From positions 1 through 40,082 of the forward strand of contig NZ_QETH01000040.1 in NCBI RefSeq assembly GCF_003105115.1: a stretch of 40,082 nt of DNA. The letters run 5' to 3'. Position numbers and translations under genes: made by a program. Shown here piece after piece: positions 7,561-15,047 of the stretch. Every line of letters begins with the position of its first letter. Position 1 is the first letter of the stretch. Under the pieces are notes generated by a model, which saw nothing but the letters and a program-made list of their open reading frames with translations, was not told where the DNA came from and did not search any database. The DNA is from Flavobacterium sp. HTF (GTDB lineage Bacteria; Bacteroidota; Bacteroidia; Flavobacteriales; Flavobacteriaceae).

Positions 7561-8694
7561 ATGTCAACAACAAAAATACAACTTAATACCATTGAAGAAG
7601 CTATAGAAGATATTCGTCAGGGTAAAGTAATAATTGTAGTAGATGATGAAGATCGAGAAAACGAAGGTGATTTTTTGGCTGCTGCTGAAAAAGTAACACC
7701 TGAAATGATCAATTTTATGGCTACACACGGACGTGGATTGATTTGTACACCACTTACCGAAAGTCGCTGTAAAGAACTTGATCTTCGTGCAATGGTTACC
7801 AATAATACAGATCATATGGAAACTGCTTTTACGGTTTCTATTGATTTAAAGGGAAATGGGGTTACTACAGGAATTTCAGCAGCAGACCGTGCTAAAACTG
7901 TTCTTGCTTTGGTTAATCCATCTACAAAACCGCATGATTTGGCACGTCCGGGTCACATATTTCCGCTTATTGCCAAGCAAGGTGGTGTTTTAAGAAGAAC
8001 CGGTCACACAGAAGCTGCAATTGATTTTGCAAGATTAGCCGGCTTTAAACCAGCAGGTGTTATCTGCGAAATATTAAACGAGGATGGTACTATGTCACGT
8101 TTACCGGAATTAATAAAGGTAGCGAAGAAATTCAATCTGAAATTAGTTTCTATTGAAGATCTTGTTGCTTACAGAATGCAACACGACAGCTTAATCGTTA
8201 AAAAGGAAGATTTTGATATCGAAACCCGTTTTGGAACTTTCAGATTAAGAGCTTACGAACAAACAACAAATAAACAAATCCATATTGCCCTTACTAAAGG
8301 CACATGGAATCTGGGCGAACCAATCTTAACCAGAATACATTCTTCGCAAGTTAATAATGATTTGCTTGGCACATTAACTAATAATGCAGAGCAGCAATTA
8401 GACGATATGTTTAAGGTCATTAATGAGAATGGAAAAGGCGCCGTAATTTTCATTAATCAGGATATGACTGCTGTAAATCTTTTGAATAGAATTTCAGAGC
8501 TAAAGGCGTTACAATCTACAGGAACTTTAAAGGCTCCAAAAGTAATTATTGACAGCAAAGATTACGGAATCGGTGCGCAAATCCTGCACGACATAGATAT
8601 TTCGAAAATTAGATTAGTATCCAATACAGAGCAAACCAAACGAGTTGGGATGATCGGTTACGGTCTTGAAATTACTGAATACGTAAACTACTAA
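7561..8694 (+). CDS. ribB: 3,4-Dihydroxy-2-butanone 4-phosphate synthase with a decayed GTP cyclohydrolase II half
   Basis: A 377-residue riboflavin-synthesis enzyme. The first ~205 residues are a complete DHBP synthase, with [11 protein letters not shown] near residues 27-37, [11 protein letters not shown], and the ARPGHIFPL / RTGHTEAA stretches. This half makes the four-carbon unit from ribulose 5-phosphate. Residues ~215-377 align in order with GTP cyclohydrolase II, but the three zinc cysteines are absent: the RVHS-to-DCGEQL region reads [23 protein letters not shown]. The catalytic RQEGRGIGL stretch reads NQDMTAVNL, while DYGIGAQIL is kept. So only the RibB activity is likely; a separate ribA is expected elsewhere. 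It is cotranscribed with the lpt gene. Confidence 0.92.
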   Translation: MSTTKIQLNTIEEAIEDIRQGKVIIVVDDEDRENEGDFLAAAEKVTPEMINFMATHGRGLICTPLTESRCKELDLRAMVTNNTDHMETAFTVSIDLKGNGVTTGISAADRAKTVLALVNPSTKPHDLARPGHIFPLIAKQGGVLRRTGHTEAAIDFARLAGFKPAGVICEILNEDGTMSRLPELIKVAKKFNLKLVSIEDLVAYRMQHDSLIVKKEDFDIETRFGTFRLRAYEQTTNKQIHIALTKGTWNLGEPILTRIHSSQVNNDLLGTLTNNAEQQLDDMFKVINENGKGAVIFINQDMTAVNLLNRISELKALQSTGTLKAPKVIIDSKDYGIGAQILHDIDISKIRLVSNTEQTKRVGMIGYGLEITEYVNY

Positions 8695-8695
8695 T

Positions 8696-9097
8696 ATGGG
8701 TACTATAGAAGAAAGAATTTTAAAATCGGAAACCCATATTTTTAAAGCCGTTTTTCCCAGTACAACAAATCATTACGATACTTTATTTGGAGGAACTGCA
8801 CTTCATCTTATGGATGAAGTTGCTTTTATTTGCGCAACCAGATTCAGCCGAAAGAAAGTTGTTACAATTTCGACAGGTCAAATTGATTTCAAAAAAGCAA
8901 TTCCGGCCGGAACTTTAATAGAATTAGTTGCAAAAGTTTTGAGTGTCGGAAGAACAAGCTGTAAGATTCACGTAGATATTTTTATGGAACAAATGTATTC
9001 CGAACTTCGTGAAACAGTCGTTTCAGGAACTTTTTCTTTCGTTGCAGTCGATGAAAACAAAACACCAGTGCCAATTTTAGATGATTTGAACCTCTAA
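8696..9097 (+). CDS. Hotdog-fold acyl-CoA thioesterase (YciA-like)
   Basis: A 133-residue cytoplasmic thioesterase of the YciA/BFIT type that hydrolyses acyl-CoA. The typical motif NHYDTLFGGTALHLMDE (about residues 22-38) carries the catalytic acidic residue in MDE. The second conserved part is TGQIDFKKAIPAGTLIEL. Length is normal for a single-hotdog enzyme, which would act as a hexamer. It starts one base after the ribB stop and is the last gene of the operon. Substrate preference is unknown. Confidence 0.9.
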   Translation: MGTIEERILKSETHIFKAVFPSTTNHYDTLFGGTALHLMDEVAFICATRFSRKKVVTISTGQIDFKKAIPAGTLIELVAKVLSVGRTSCKIHVDIFMEQMYSELRETVVSGTFSFVAVDENKTPVPILDDLNL

Positions 9098-9184
9098 AAG
9101 TAAAAAAATATTTTTCAGGAATACTGAGAATTAAGCACTTAAAAAACTCTCAAAAAAAAGTTTAAAAAAAGTCCCAAAAAAGTT

Positions 9185-9213
9185 TTGAGAACCGAAAAAG
9201 CGTCTTATATTTG
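9185..9213 (+). promoter_or_regulatory. Promoter of the tRNA-Ser gene
   Basis: TTG at 9185-9187 and TATATTTG at 9206-9213 with an 18-base spacer match the Bacteroidota consensus. The tRNA begins 33 bases downstream of the -7 box. The spacer 9098-9184 between the thioesterase stop and this promoter holds only A-rich sequence. Confidence 0.75.
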
Positions 9214-9245
9214 CACTCGCAATCACAAAATGATCGCGACATACT

Positions 9246-9330
9246 GGAGAAATGGCAGAGCGGTCGAATGCGGCAGTCTTGAAAACTGTTGACTGTAACA
9301 GGTCCGGGGGTTCGAATCCCTCTTTCTCCG
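9246..9330 (+). tRNA. tRNA-Ser(TGA)
   Basis: An 85-base class II tRNA. The acceptor arm GGAGAAA (9246-9252) pairs with TTTCTCC (9323-9329) and the discriminator is G at 9330. The anticodon loop CTTGAAA (9278-9284) gives anticodon TGA at 9280-9282. The T-arm has GGTTCGAATCC. A variable arm is present, as expected for serine. CCA is not encoded. Its anticodon reads UCN serine codons; it has no link to the UGA stop codon in the sulfatase gene. Confidence 0.96.
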
Positions 9331-9395
9331 CGAAAGGCGTAAAACTAAAGAAAAGAATACTTTTCAAAGTTTACAAAAAAGCCCAAAAAATTGGT

Positions 9396-9430
9396 AAAAC
9401 CTGCAAATCCTAGGATTTGCAGGTTTTTAG
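9396..9430. terminator. Perfect-palindrome terminator between tRNA-Ser and the hydrolase gene
   Basis: 9396-9427 is a 32-base perfect palindrome centred on CCTAGG, with A-tracts on the left and T-tracts on the right. It can end transcription from both sides: the tRNA on the plus strand and the hydrolase operon on the minus strand. Confidence 0.8.
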
Positions 9431-9487
9431 CATTTAAGGCAGTTTTCAAACTTTATAAAATGCCCGAAATATGTTTCTGTTTCCTTA

Positions 9488-10450
9488 TTAATGATCCCGT
9501 TGTTCTAGCCATTTTAAAATTGATTGGTTAGTTTCTTCAGGCTTTTCCTGCTGAATCCAATGACCACAATCCAGGCTAACAACCTCTAAATTAGGGACGA
9601 TACTTTTTAGGTTTTCAGACTTTGGAATCGTATCCCGATTACCATATATCATAAGAGTCGGTTGATGAATGATTGTGATTACATCTTCCATTAAGTGCCA
9701 GTTTCTATCAAGGTTTCTATACCAATTTATACCTCCTGTAAACCCTGAGGATTCGAAGGCAGAAATGAAAACAGATAGTTCTTTATCGCTCATCAAGGGA
9801 TCCCCAAGTGGTTTTTCTTCTCTTGCAAGATTAATCATTAGCATTCCGGGTTCAGGCGGTGTGAGAGGTATGTTTTTTCGGAATATGTTACGAAGGAAAC
9901 GAGATTTGTTTTTGTTCATTATAGCATCTGCTACTCCTGGTTGTCTATTGAAGTGAACAAAATAGAAGTTCTCTCCAAATATTGCTTCCATCAACTCAAT
10001 CCATGGTTTATCTCCACGATCTTGATAAGGTAAGGCCAAGTTTATTACTTTATTTACCCTTTCAGGATGCAATATTGCCAGACTCCAAACGACATTTGCA
10101 CCCCAGTCGTGACCCACAAAAGTAGCATCCTTATAACCAAAATGGTCAAGTAGTGCAATAAGGTCACTTGTTAAGTGTTCAATGTCATAATCCGTTATTT
10201 CGGTCGGACGAGAAGAATTACCATAGCCGCGTTGATTTGGGACAATTACGTGGTAGCCAGCATCAACAAGAGCCTGTATCTGATAACGCCAAGAAAATGC
10301 ATGCTCTGGAAAACCGTGGCAGAGAATGATAGGTTTTCCTGAATTTTGTTGACCTGCTTCAAATACTTCCAGCACTACACTATTAACTGAAATCATTGTA
10401 GCCTTAGGAAATGAGATTGGATTAAATCCTGTCTTTATTAAGTTTGTCAT
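9488..10450 (-). CDS. Alpha/beta hydrolase, epoxide-hydrolase-like
   Basis: A 320-residue soluble hydrolase. The oxyanion motif HGFPE is at 45-49, the nucleophile is D115 in VGHDWGANVVW, and the catalytic histidine is near 297 in DCGHWIQQEKP. This Asp-His arrangement is that of epoxide hydrolases and haloalkane dehalogenases; the cap region and the HGFPE/GHDWG pair favour epoxide hydrolase. I placed the start at the ATG whose first base is 10450, although the frame stays open to 10522. A -7 box lies at 10480-10487, inside the longer version, so a start at 10522 would be upstream of transcription. It is downstream of the WYL regulator gene and probably controlled by it. Confidence 0.9.
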   Translation of the reverse strand: MTNLIKTGFNPISFPKATMISVNSVVLEVFEAGQQNSGKPIILCHGFPEHAFSWRYQIQALVDAGYHVIVPNQRGYGNSSRPTEITDYDIEHLTSDLIALLDHFGYKDATFVGHDWGANVVWSLAILHPERVNKVINLALPYQDRGDKPWIELMEAIFGENFYFVHFNRQPGVADAIMNKNKSRFLRNIFRKNIPLTPPEPGMLMINLAREEKPLGDPLMSDKELSVFISAFESSGFTGGINWYRNLDRNWHLMEDVITIIHQPTLMIYGNRDTIPKSENLKSIVPNLEVVSLDCGHWIQQEKPEETNQSILKWLEQRDH

Positions 10451-10479
10451 TTTTATTCCTTTAAAGATTATTAATGATG

Positions 10480-10487
10480 CAAACTTA
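10480..10487 (-). promoter_or_regulatory. -7 box of the hydrolase promoter
   Basis: On the minus strand this reads TAAGTTTG, a perfect TAnnTTTG match 30 bases before the hydrolase ATG at 10450. No TTG is found at the proper -33 distance; that region is filled by the inverted repeat at 10499-10514. Confidence 0.6.
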
Positions 10488-10498
10488 TACGTGGAAAG

Positions 10499-10514
10499 TG
10501 ACAGCCTTATGTCA
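10499..10514. promoter_or_regulatory. Inverted repeat TGACA-N6-TGTCA, likely operator of the WYL regulator
   Basis: A perfect 5-6-5 inverted repeat sits 12 to 27 bases upstream of the hydrolase -7 box, between the regulator gene and its presumed target. Inverted repeats of this kind are typical of dimeric winged-helix repressors. Binding by the neighbouring YafY-like protein is inferred from position. Confidence 0.55.
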
Positions 10515-10529
10515 GGGGTCAAAAATAAA

Positions 10530-11219
10530 TTAGTGATAGGTGGTAAAATACTCTTCCAGGGTCATTTTGTGTGTTTCAAATTTGTCTGTAAGTATTTCTA
10601 ATTCATTGATTCTGTCTAAACGAAAAAAACGAAACTTTCTTCTTAATCGACAATAGGCAACTAACAACCAATTTTCTGTACTTAACAACGCAAATGGTTC
10701 GATGTTTCGGGTTGTGGGTTCATTTTTTGCATTGGTGTATTCAATTTTTACAACACGAAAATTTGTCAAAGCAAATTGTAAGTCAGATAAATGACTACTG
10801 TTTCTTTCCCGATTGTTATTCTGGTCAAATCGTACTCTTTCTGAAAGTAAATTCGCTTTGTCTAGTATGTTGTATTTTAAGACTGCTTTTACTTTTTCAA
10901 TAGCTTCAGTATAATCTTTAATGAATGAAGTGTCTTTGTTTTGAAGAACTAATTGTTCTGCGGTAATTAACGCATTTGCTTGTGCTTCTGTGAACATTAC
11001 GGGAGGCAGTCTGTAGCCCTCCATTAGCGAATAGCCTTTTCCATCTTCTGTAATTATTGGAACTCCCGATTGTTCTAGTGCTCTAATATCTCTATAAATT
11101 GTCCGATTGCTTACGCTAAATTTGTGTGCAAGAGTTGTTGCCGTCAAAAGTCGTTTTGTTTGCAATTGTATTAAAATTGCAGTCAGTCGTGAAAGTCGTG
11201 TAGTCTCATTTTCGTTCAT
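10530..11219 (-). CDS. YafY-like transcriptional regulator (HTH_11 + WYL domain)
   Basis: A 229-residue DNA-binding regulator. Residues ~5-65 form a DeoR/HTH_11-type winged helix (LTATTLAHKFSVSNRTIYRD, then EQSGVPI and GYSLMEGYRLPPV). Residues ~140-215 form a WYL-type ligand or effector domain, where the eponymous tripeptide reads WLL in ENWLLVAYC and is followed by a run of arginines. It is transcribed towards the hydrolase gene with an inverted repeat between them, which suggests that it controls the hydrolase. The ligand is unknown. No TAnnTTTG box is visible just upstream of its ATG. Confidence 0.9.
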   Translation of the reverse strand: MNENETTRLSRLTAILIQLQTKRLLTATTLAHKFSVSNRTIYRDIRALEQSGVPIITEDGKGYSLMEGYRLPPVMFTEAQANALITAEQLVLQNKDTSFIKDYTEAIEKVKAVLKYNILDKANLLSERVRFDQNNNRERNSSHLSDLQFALTNFRVVKIEYTNAKNEPTTRNIEPFALLSTENWLLVAYCRLRRKFRFFRLDRINELEILTDKFETHKMTLEEYFTTYH

Positions 11220-12022
11220 ATTTTTTGACTGTCGATGTTTGAAGGGGCACTTTTGGCATTACGGCTGAAGTTCTGTTATTAGAGCGGGTTTGGAACTAAA
11301 ACCCCTTTTTGGATCTAAGTTTAAATGAAATTGATTTTCTTGCAAATAACATATTATCAACTTATTTAATAAAAACGGCATAGTAAAACCCCATACTTGT
11401 AGTAAAATTTGGAATGCTCATTAGTTACAATAATGGGAATATTTAAAATTCCCATTGGTTTAGCATCATATCCACTTATACTCATTAGATCTGGATGACA
11501 TAGTAAATCTTAATTATTAACTGTAAATATTTTATACTCTTACTAACGTAGTCATGAACAGCACTGCTAAACTTAACAAATTGAATGGATATTATTTTTT
11601 TCAAAACTACAAGTATTGAAGTCCAAAAAAATCATTATAAATAGTGATTTTTTATTTCACATACTTATATCATACAACAGGAACTTTTACTCTCGAGCGT
11701 AGATAATTTTAAAATTGATGACTACCTATTTTCAATTTAAAGTGAGCACCTCGATTTATTGGAGAGGATATTTGAATTGCATCAAATTTTGCTACAAAAA
11801 CTTAAGGCGGTATTTGAAAATATTCACCATTCTAAAGTTTTGTGGCAGAATCGTGGCACATGGTGTTTTGAAAAATAAAAAACTAGCCAATGTAAGAATT
11901 TAATAAGTTTATGTTCGAATTTATTAAAGCCCCTCTTTTATTTTGTTGCAGATGATTTTTATATTTATTTTTGTAAATATCATAAACAGCGTATTAAATT
12001 TTTAGACGATAATGTTTTAAGC
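11220..12022. other. 800-base AT-rich spacer with degenerate repeat remnants
   Basis: No credible gene is seen here. A weak hairpin with a T-run lies near 11286-11310. A short open frame at 11715-11903 has no family resemblance. Within it, GTGGCA occurs twice, 11 bases apart (11842 and 11853), and the stretch 11782-11814 matches 14494-14526 at 27 of 33 positions. The region may be a decayed end of an integrated segment, but no integrase is present. The promoter of the next gene is at its right end. Confidence 0.4.
11943..11973 (+). promoter_or_regulatory. Promoter of the AraC-family gene at 12023
   Basis: TTG at 11943-11945 and TATTTTTG at 11966-11973 with a 20-base spacer; a second TTG at 11946-11948 gives 17. 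This is a full match to the Bacteroidota consensus, about 50 bases before the start codon. Confidence 0.65.
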
Positions 12023-12883
12023 TTGAATAATCAAAACCATATTATAAAACAATTTGAGATTTCGCCTCTTGCAAAGGCAGGAATTATTATTGTTAATATG
12101 GAAGATCGAGAAGTTGAAGAACATGATATCTCTAAACCACATCGGGATAATCACTGTCAATTAATGTTAGCGTTAGATGGAACATTTAAATTAAATATTG
12201 ATTTTGAAAATGTAGAATTTTCTCAACCAACATTGCTTTGTGTATTTCCTGAACAAGTACATCATATTACAGAAGTAAAAAATCCTAAAGGATGGATAAT
12301 CAGTTTTGATACAGCACTTGTTAGTAAAGAAATGCTGCTGCTTTTAGAAAACAAAATCAATAATCCTTTTTTACTTCAAAAAGAATCTAATCTTTACAGA
12401 CATCTCAATATTTTAATGGATCTGATTGAAAAATTACAGACAGAAAACTCAAATAAATATACTCAAAAAAGCATTCAATCTTTACTAAACGGTCTTTTAA
12501 GCTTAATTGCGGGTGAAATTGTTTCAAATTTAAATATCGATAAGGAGAAAGAAAACCGCGGTATGATAATTAAGGAAACATTTGTAAAACTGGCAAAAGA
12601 GCATTTCAAGACCTGGAAACAGCCTGGTCAGTACGCTTCGGCACTTTCTATTTCAACAGCGCATTTAAATGATACTGTTAAATCGTTAACAGGAAGTCCG
12701 GTATCAGTTCATATTCAGCAGGCATCGATTATGGAGGCCAAAAGACTTCTGTACTTTACAGATAAAAACGTAAAAGAAATAGCATATGAAGCAGGTTATG
12801 ACGAACCTGTTTATTTTGGAAAACTTTTTAAGAAAATAACAAACCTCACTCCTCTTGAGTTTCGGAAAAAATTCCGTGATTAG
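12023..12883 (+). CDS. AraC-family transcriptional regulator (TTG start)
   Basis: A 286-residue regulator. Residues ~40-95 look like a cupin-type sensor (HRDNHCQLML, then QPTLLCVFPEQVHHI). Residues ~195-285 are the double helix-turn-helix: the first helix pair lies in YASALSISTAHLNDTVKSLTG and the second in VKEIAYEAGYDEPVYFGKLF, ending in LTPLEFRKKF. The start is TTG at 12023; the next in-frame ATG is 25 codons later and would trim the sensor domain. A good promoter lies about 50 bases upstream. The two enzyme-like genes that follow in the same direction are its probable targets. Confidence 0.88.
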   Translation: MNNQNHIIKQFEISPLAKAGIIIVNMEDREVEEHDISKPHRDNHCQLMLALDGTFKLNIDFENVEFSQPTLLCVFPEQVHHITEVKNPKGWIISFDTALVSKEMLLLLENKINNPFLLQKESNLYRHLNILMDLIEKLQTENSNKYTQKSIQSLLNGLLSLIAGEIVSNLNIDKEKENRGMIIKETFVKLAKEHFKTWKQPGQYASALSISTAHLNDTVKSLTGSPVSVHIQQASIMEAKRLLYFTDKNVKEIAYEAGYDEPVYFGKLFKKITNLTPLEFRKKFRD

Positions 12884-12930
12884 GACTATCCTTCCAGTCA
12901 TTTAAACTACATTAAAAATCATCATCCCAT

Positions 12931-12938
12931 TAATTTTG
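12931..12938 (+). promoter_or_regulatory. -7 box before the IMPase-like gene
   Basis: TAATTTTG matches TAnnTTTG and lies 25 bases before the ATG at 12964. No TTG is present at -33, which fits a promoter that needs an activator such as the AraC protein encoded just upstream. Confidence 0.5.
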
Positions 12939-12963
12939 CATTGTAATTAATACTTTAAATTAT

Positions 12964-13770
12964 ATGCAAAATCAAATCAATATCCCAATTATACTCGATG
13001 CAGTAAGAAAAGTGGGTGATATCTTTTTAAAAGACTATAAACAAAATGTGATTCCACAAAACATGAACGATCTTTTAAAACAATTAGAAAATATCGACAC
13101 ATTGTGCCTTACTTCTTTAAAACAAGATCTATCTCTGGAGTTTCCAAATATACCCTGGCATATTGGCGACGAGTTTGATACCGATTCACAAAGAAATCCA
13201 ACTCAACAAGAATGTTACTGGCTTTGTGATGCCATGGATGGTGCTATTCAGTATCTGCAGCATATTGCAGGATGGACAATAAATCTGGCACTTATTCATG
13301 ATGAAAAACCTGTATTTTCTGTGATTTTTGATCCTTTAGCCAATGAAATATTTTGGGCAGAAGATGGACAAGGTGCTTTTATGAACGGTAAATTATTACA
13401 AAATAGCCGTAAAACAGATTTGGCAGTTATGCTTGCTGTTTTTGAATACGGCCATCAGGATAAATCATATAATGATTTAAATAATAAAATTGGTGCTTCT
13501 GTAACGAAACTGCTCCAAAATTTTGGAATCGTTAGAAATTACGGACCACATGGTTTACAACTGGCTTATGTCGGCGCAGGCAGGATCGATTTGTTTGTTC
13601 AGGAAGACCTTGACACTTATAACTGGATTGCAGGATTACTCATAGCCAAAGAAGCAGGAGCCGAAATCCTGACAACCGACGGAAATCCATGGAAATGGGG
13701 AAGTGAAAGTTTACTGGTTGCACCGAAAAGTATCACAGAAAAATATTTACAAATTAAAGTACAGAAATAA
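12964..13770 (+). CDS. Inositol-monophosphatase-like protein with altered metal site
   Basis: A 268-residue member of the IMPase/FBPase fold family. The expected pieces are present in order. G68-D69-E70 corresponds to the GEE metal ligand. CDAMDGA (88-94) corresponds to DPIDGT, so both aspartates remain but the threonine is alanine. YNWIAG near residue 220 corresponds to WDxAAG, so the third metal aspartate is asparagine. The strand PVFSVIFDP and the GQGAFMNG turn are typical. The enzyme may therefore have lost or changed its phosphatase activity, or belong to a divergent subfamily. Its stop overlaps the start of the next gene (TAATG), which indicates translational coupling. Confidence 0.8.
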   Translation: MQNQINIPIILDAVRKVGDIFLKDYKQNVIPQNMNDLLKQLENIDTLCLTSLKQDLSLEFPNIPWHIGDEFDTDSQRNPTQQECYWLCDAMDGAIQYLQHIAGWTINLALIHDEKPVFSVIFDPLANEIFWAEDGQGAFMNGKLLQNSRKTDLAVMLAVFEYGHQDKSYNDLNNKIGASVTKLLQNFGIVRNYGPHGLQLAYVGAGRIDLFVQEDLDTYNWIAGLLIAKEAGAEILTTDGNPWKWGSESLLVAPKSITEKYLQIKVQK

Positions 13771-14396
13771 TGAATATAGCAATTATAGGAGCCGGAGCCG
13801 GAATAGGATTACAAGCCGTAAATCAAGCACTTGCAAAAGGACATTTTGTTACGGCATTATCCACAAACACAGATCAGATTCCCAATCATCCTAATCTGAT
13901 TAAAATAAATGGAAGTGCTGTATCTCCGCTAGATTTAAAACATGCTATTGGAGGTTCTGATGCAGTACTGATAACAGTGGGGACAAAAAATAAAAAAGCA
14001 ACTACACTGTTTTCTGATATTGCCACTACATTAATTAAGGTTACAAATGATTTGAATTTCTCTTCACCTGTTTTGGTTGTCACAGGTTTTGGAGCTGGCG
14101 AAAGCAAAAATTATTTAAGTTTTTTTATGCGGACGGTTATTTCCTTATTCCTGAAAGAACAGTATGTAAATAAAACGATAATGGAAGAACTAATTACCAA
14201 AAGTGCAGTTAAATGGGAAATCATAAGACCCGGAATGCTAACAGATGCCGCTAATACCTCAAATTATAAAGTGATATCAGGACTTCAAAAAGGAATGAAA
14301 GTTGGTAAGATTTCCAGATTCGATGTTGCTGATTTTCTAATTACGGAAGCTGAAAATCCCAAACTGCTTTTCCAATATATAGCATTGACAAATTAA
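13770..14396 (+). CDS. NAD(P)-binding Rossmann protein (atypical SDR / NmrA-like)
   Basis: A 208-residue protein that begins with a dinucleotide-binding loop, IIGAGAGIGLQAV (about residues 4-16). A strand ending DAVLITVG follows at about 70. No YxxxK catalytic pair of classical SDRs is obvious, so it belongs with the atypical NAD(P)H-binding group that resembles flavin or biliverdin reductases and NmrA-like sensors. It overlaps the preceding IMPase-like gene by one base and is the last gene of the AraC-linked cluster. A strong hairpin follows at 14405-14438. Its substrate is unknown. Confidence 0.82.
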   Translation: MNIAIIGAGAGIGLQAVNQALAKGHFVTALSTNTDQIPNHPNLIKINGSAVSPLDLKHAIGGSDAVLITVGTKNKKATTLFSDIATTLIKVTNDLNFSSPVLVVTGFGAGESKNYLSFFMRTVISLFLKEQYVNKTIMEELITKSAVKWEIIRPGMLTDAANTSNYKVISGLQKGMKVGKISRFDVADFLITEAENPKLLFQYIALTN

Positions 14397-14404
14397 TGGA
14401 TCAA

Positions 14405-14438
14405 AATATAGTAACAGCATAAATGCCGTTACTATATT
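14405..14438. terminator. Hairpin at the end of the AraC-IMPase-NAD(P) cluster
   Basis: The arms AATATAGTAAC (14405-14415) and GTTACTATATT (14428-14438) are perfectly complementary, with a short internal GCAT/ATGC. It begins 9 bases after the stop of the NAD(P)-binding gene. The T-run follows only after about 14 bases, so termination is likely but not certain. Confidence 0.6.
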
Positions 14439-14493
14439 AAAAACAATTAGTTTTTTCTTGTCATACAGTGGAATAGTTTTAATTGGAGCTGCC

Positions 14494-14526
14494 TCAAATT
14501 TTGTCACAAAAAGTTATGGCCGTTTT
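14494..14526. repeat. Imperfect direct repeat, partner of 11782-11814
   Basis: This stretch (begins TCAAATTTTG, then ACAAAAA) matches 11782-11814 at 27 of 33 positions in the same orientation. The two copies bracket the AraC-IMPase-NAD(P) cluster almost exactly. It could be an ancient attachment or duplication scar, or chance similarity in AT-rich DNA. Confidence 0.35.
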
Positions 14527-14534
14527 AACATATT

Positions 14535-15035
14535 TTATTTTTGATTCAAAATAAAGTATGTAGCCAGATCGATGGAAGAAAGATTTGTAAGGCCGATTTG
14601 ACGCAATAAGGTTACCAATTGCCCTCGATGGTAGGTAGAGTGATTAACAATATGAGAAACTGTTTGCCAAAATTGCATTTTTCCCTCTCCTCCACGCGGA
14701 TAACTAAAAATGACATCTTTCAGATAATTATCTTCAGGGCATTCATCAATGAACTTTTTCATTCCTTTCGATGCTTCTCTCCATATATTGATCAAATCTT
14801 TATTAGTCCCATTAAAATCAACTGCTAAAAAAACAGGAACAGGTTCACACTTCCAAAAGTCTATCCACACTTTTTCAGCACTGGCAATATGAAGTGCTGT
14901 TTGTCTAATGCTGCTAAAGCTGCTAGTAATATTTTGATTCCATTGATCATCATTTAATTGGTTTAACCACTCTATAACTATAGTATCTGCCCAAATAGTG
15001 TAATCAGCCAACATTCTAAAATAGTCTGCATTCAT
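14535..15035 (-). CDS. DinB-family protein
   Basis: A 166-residue four-helix-bundle protein of the DinB/YfiT metal-binding type. The pattern is MLADYTIWAD at the N-terminus, ALHIASAEKVW in the middle (first metal histidine), and HIVNHSTYHRGQL near 130-145 (further histidines). These proteins bind Ni or Zn and often act as thiol transferases or detoxifying enzymes; the real substrate is unknown. It starts 12 bases after the PEBP-family gene on the same strand and is probably the second gene of that operon. Confidence 0.9.
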   Translation of the reverse strand: MNADYFRMLADYTIWADTIVIEWLNQLNDDQWNQNITSSFSSIRQTALHIASAEKVWIDFWKCEPVPVFLAVDFNGTNKDLINIWREASKGMKKFIDECPEDNYLKDVIFSYPRGGEGKMQFWQTVSHIVNHSTYHRGQLVTLLRQIGLTNLSSIDLATYFILNQK

Positions 15036-15047
15036 TGAAAAATCAAA

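Noticed and set aside
9246..9330. tRNA-Ser with TGA anticodon as a suppressor of the sulfatase TGA stop
   Set aside because: Anticodon UGA pairs with UCN serine codons, not with UGA.
9131..9367. 78-codon minus-strand open frame
   Set aside because: It runs antisense across the tRNA-Ser gene and its promoter.
10451..10522. 24-codon N-terminal extension of the alpha/beta hydrolase
   Set aside because: It contains the -7 box and operator-like repeat; the shorter form starts with a normal N-terminus.
11715..11903. 62-codon open frame in the AT-rich spacer
   Set aside because: No family resemblance, and no promoter box found directly before it; probably chance.
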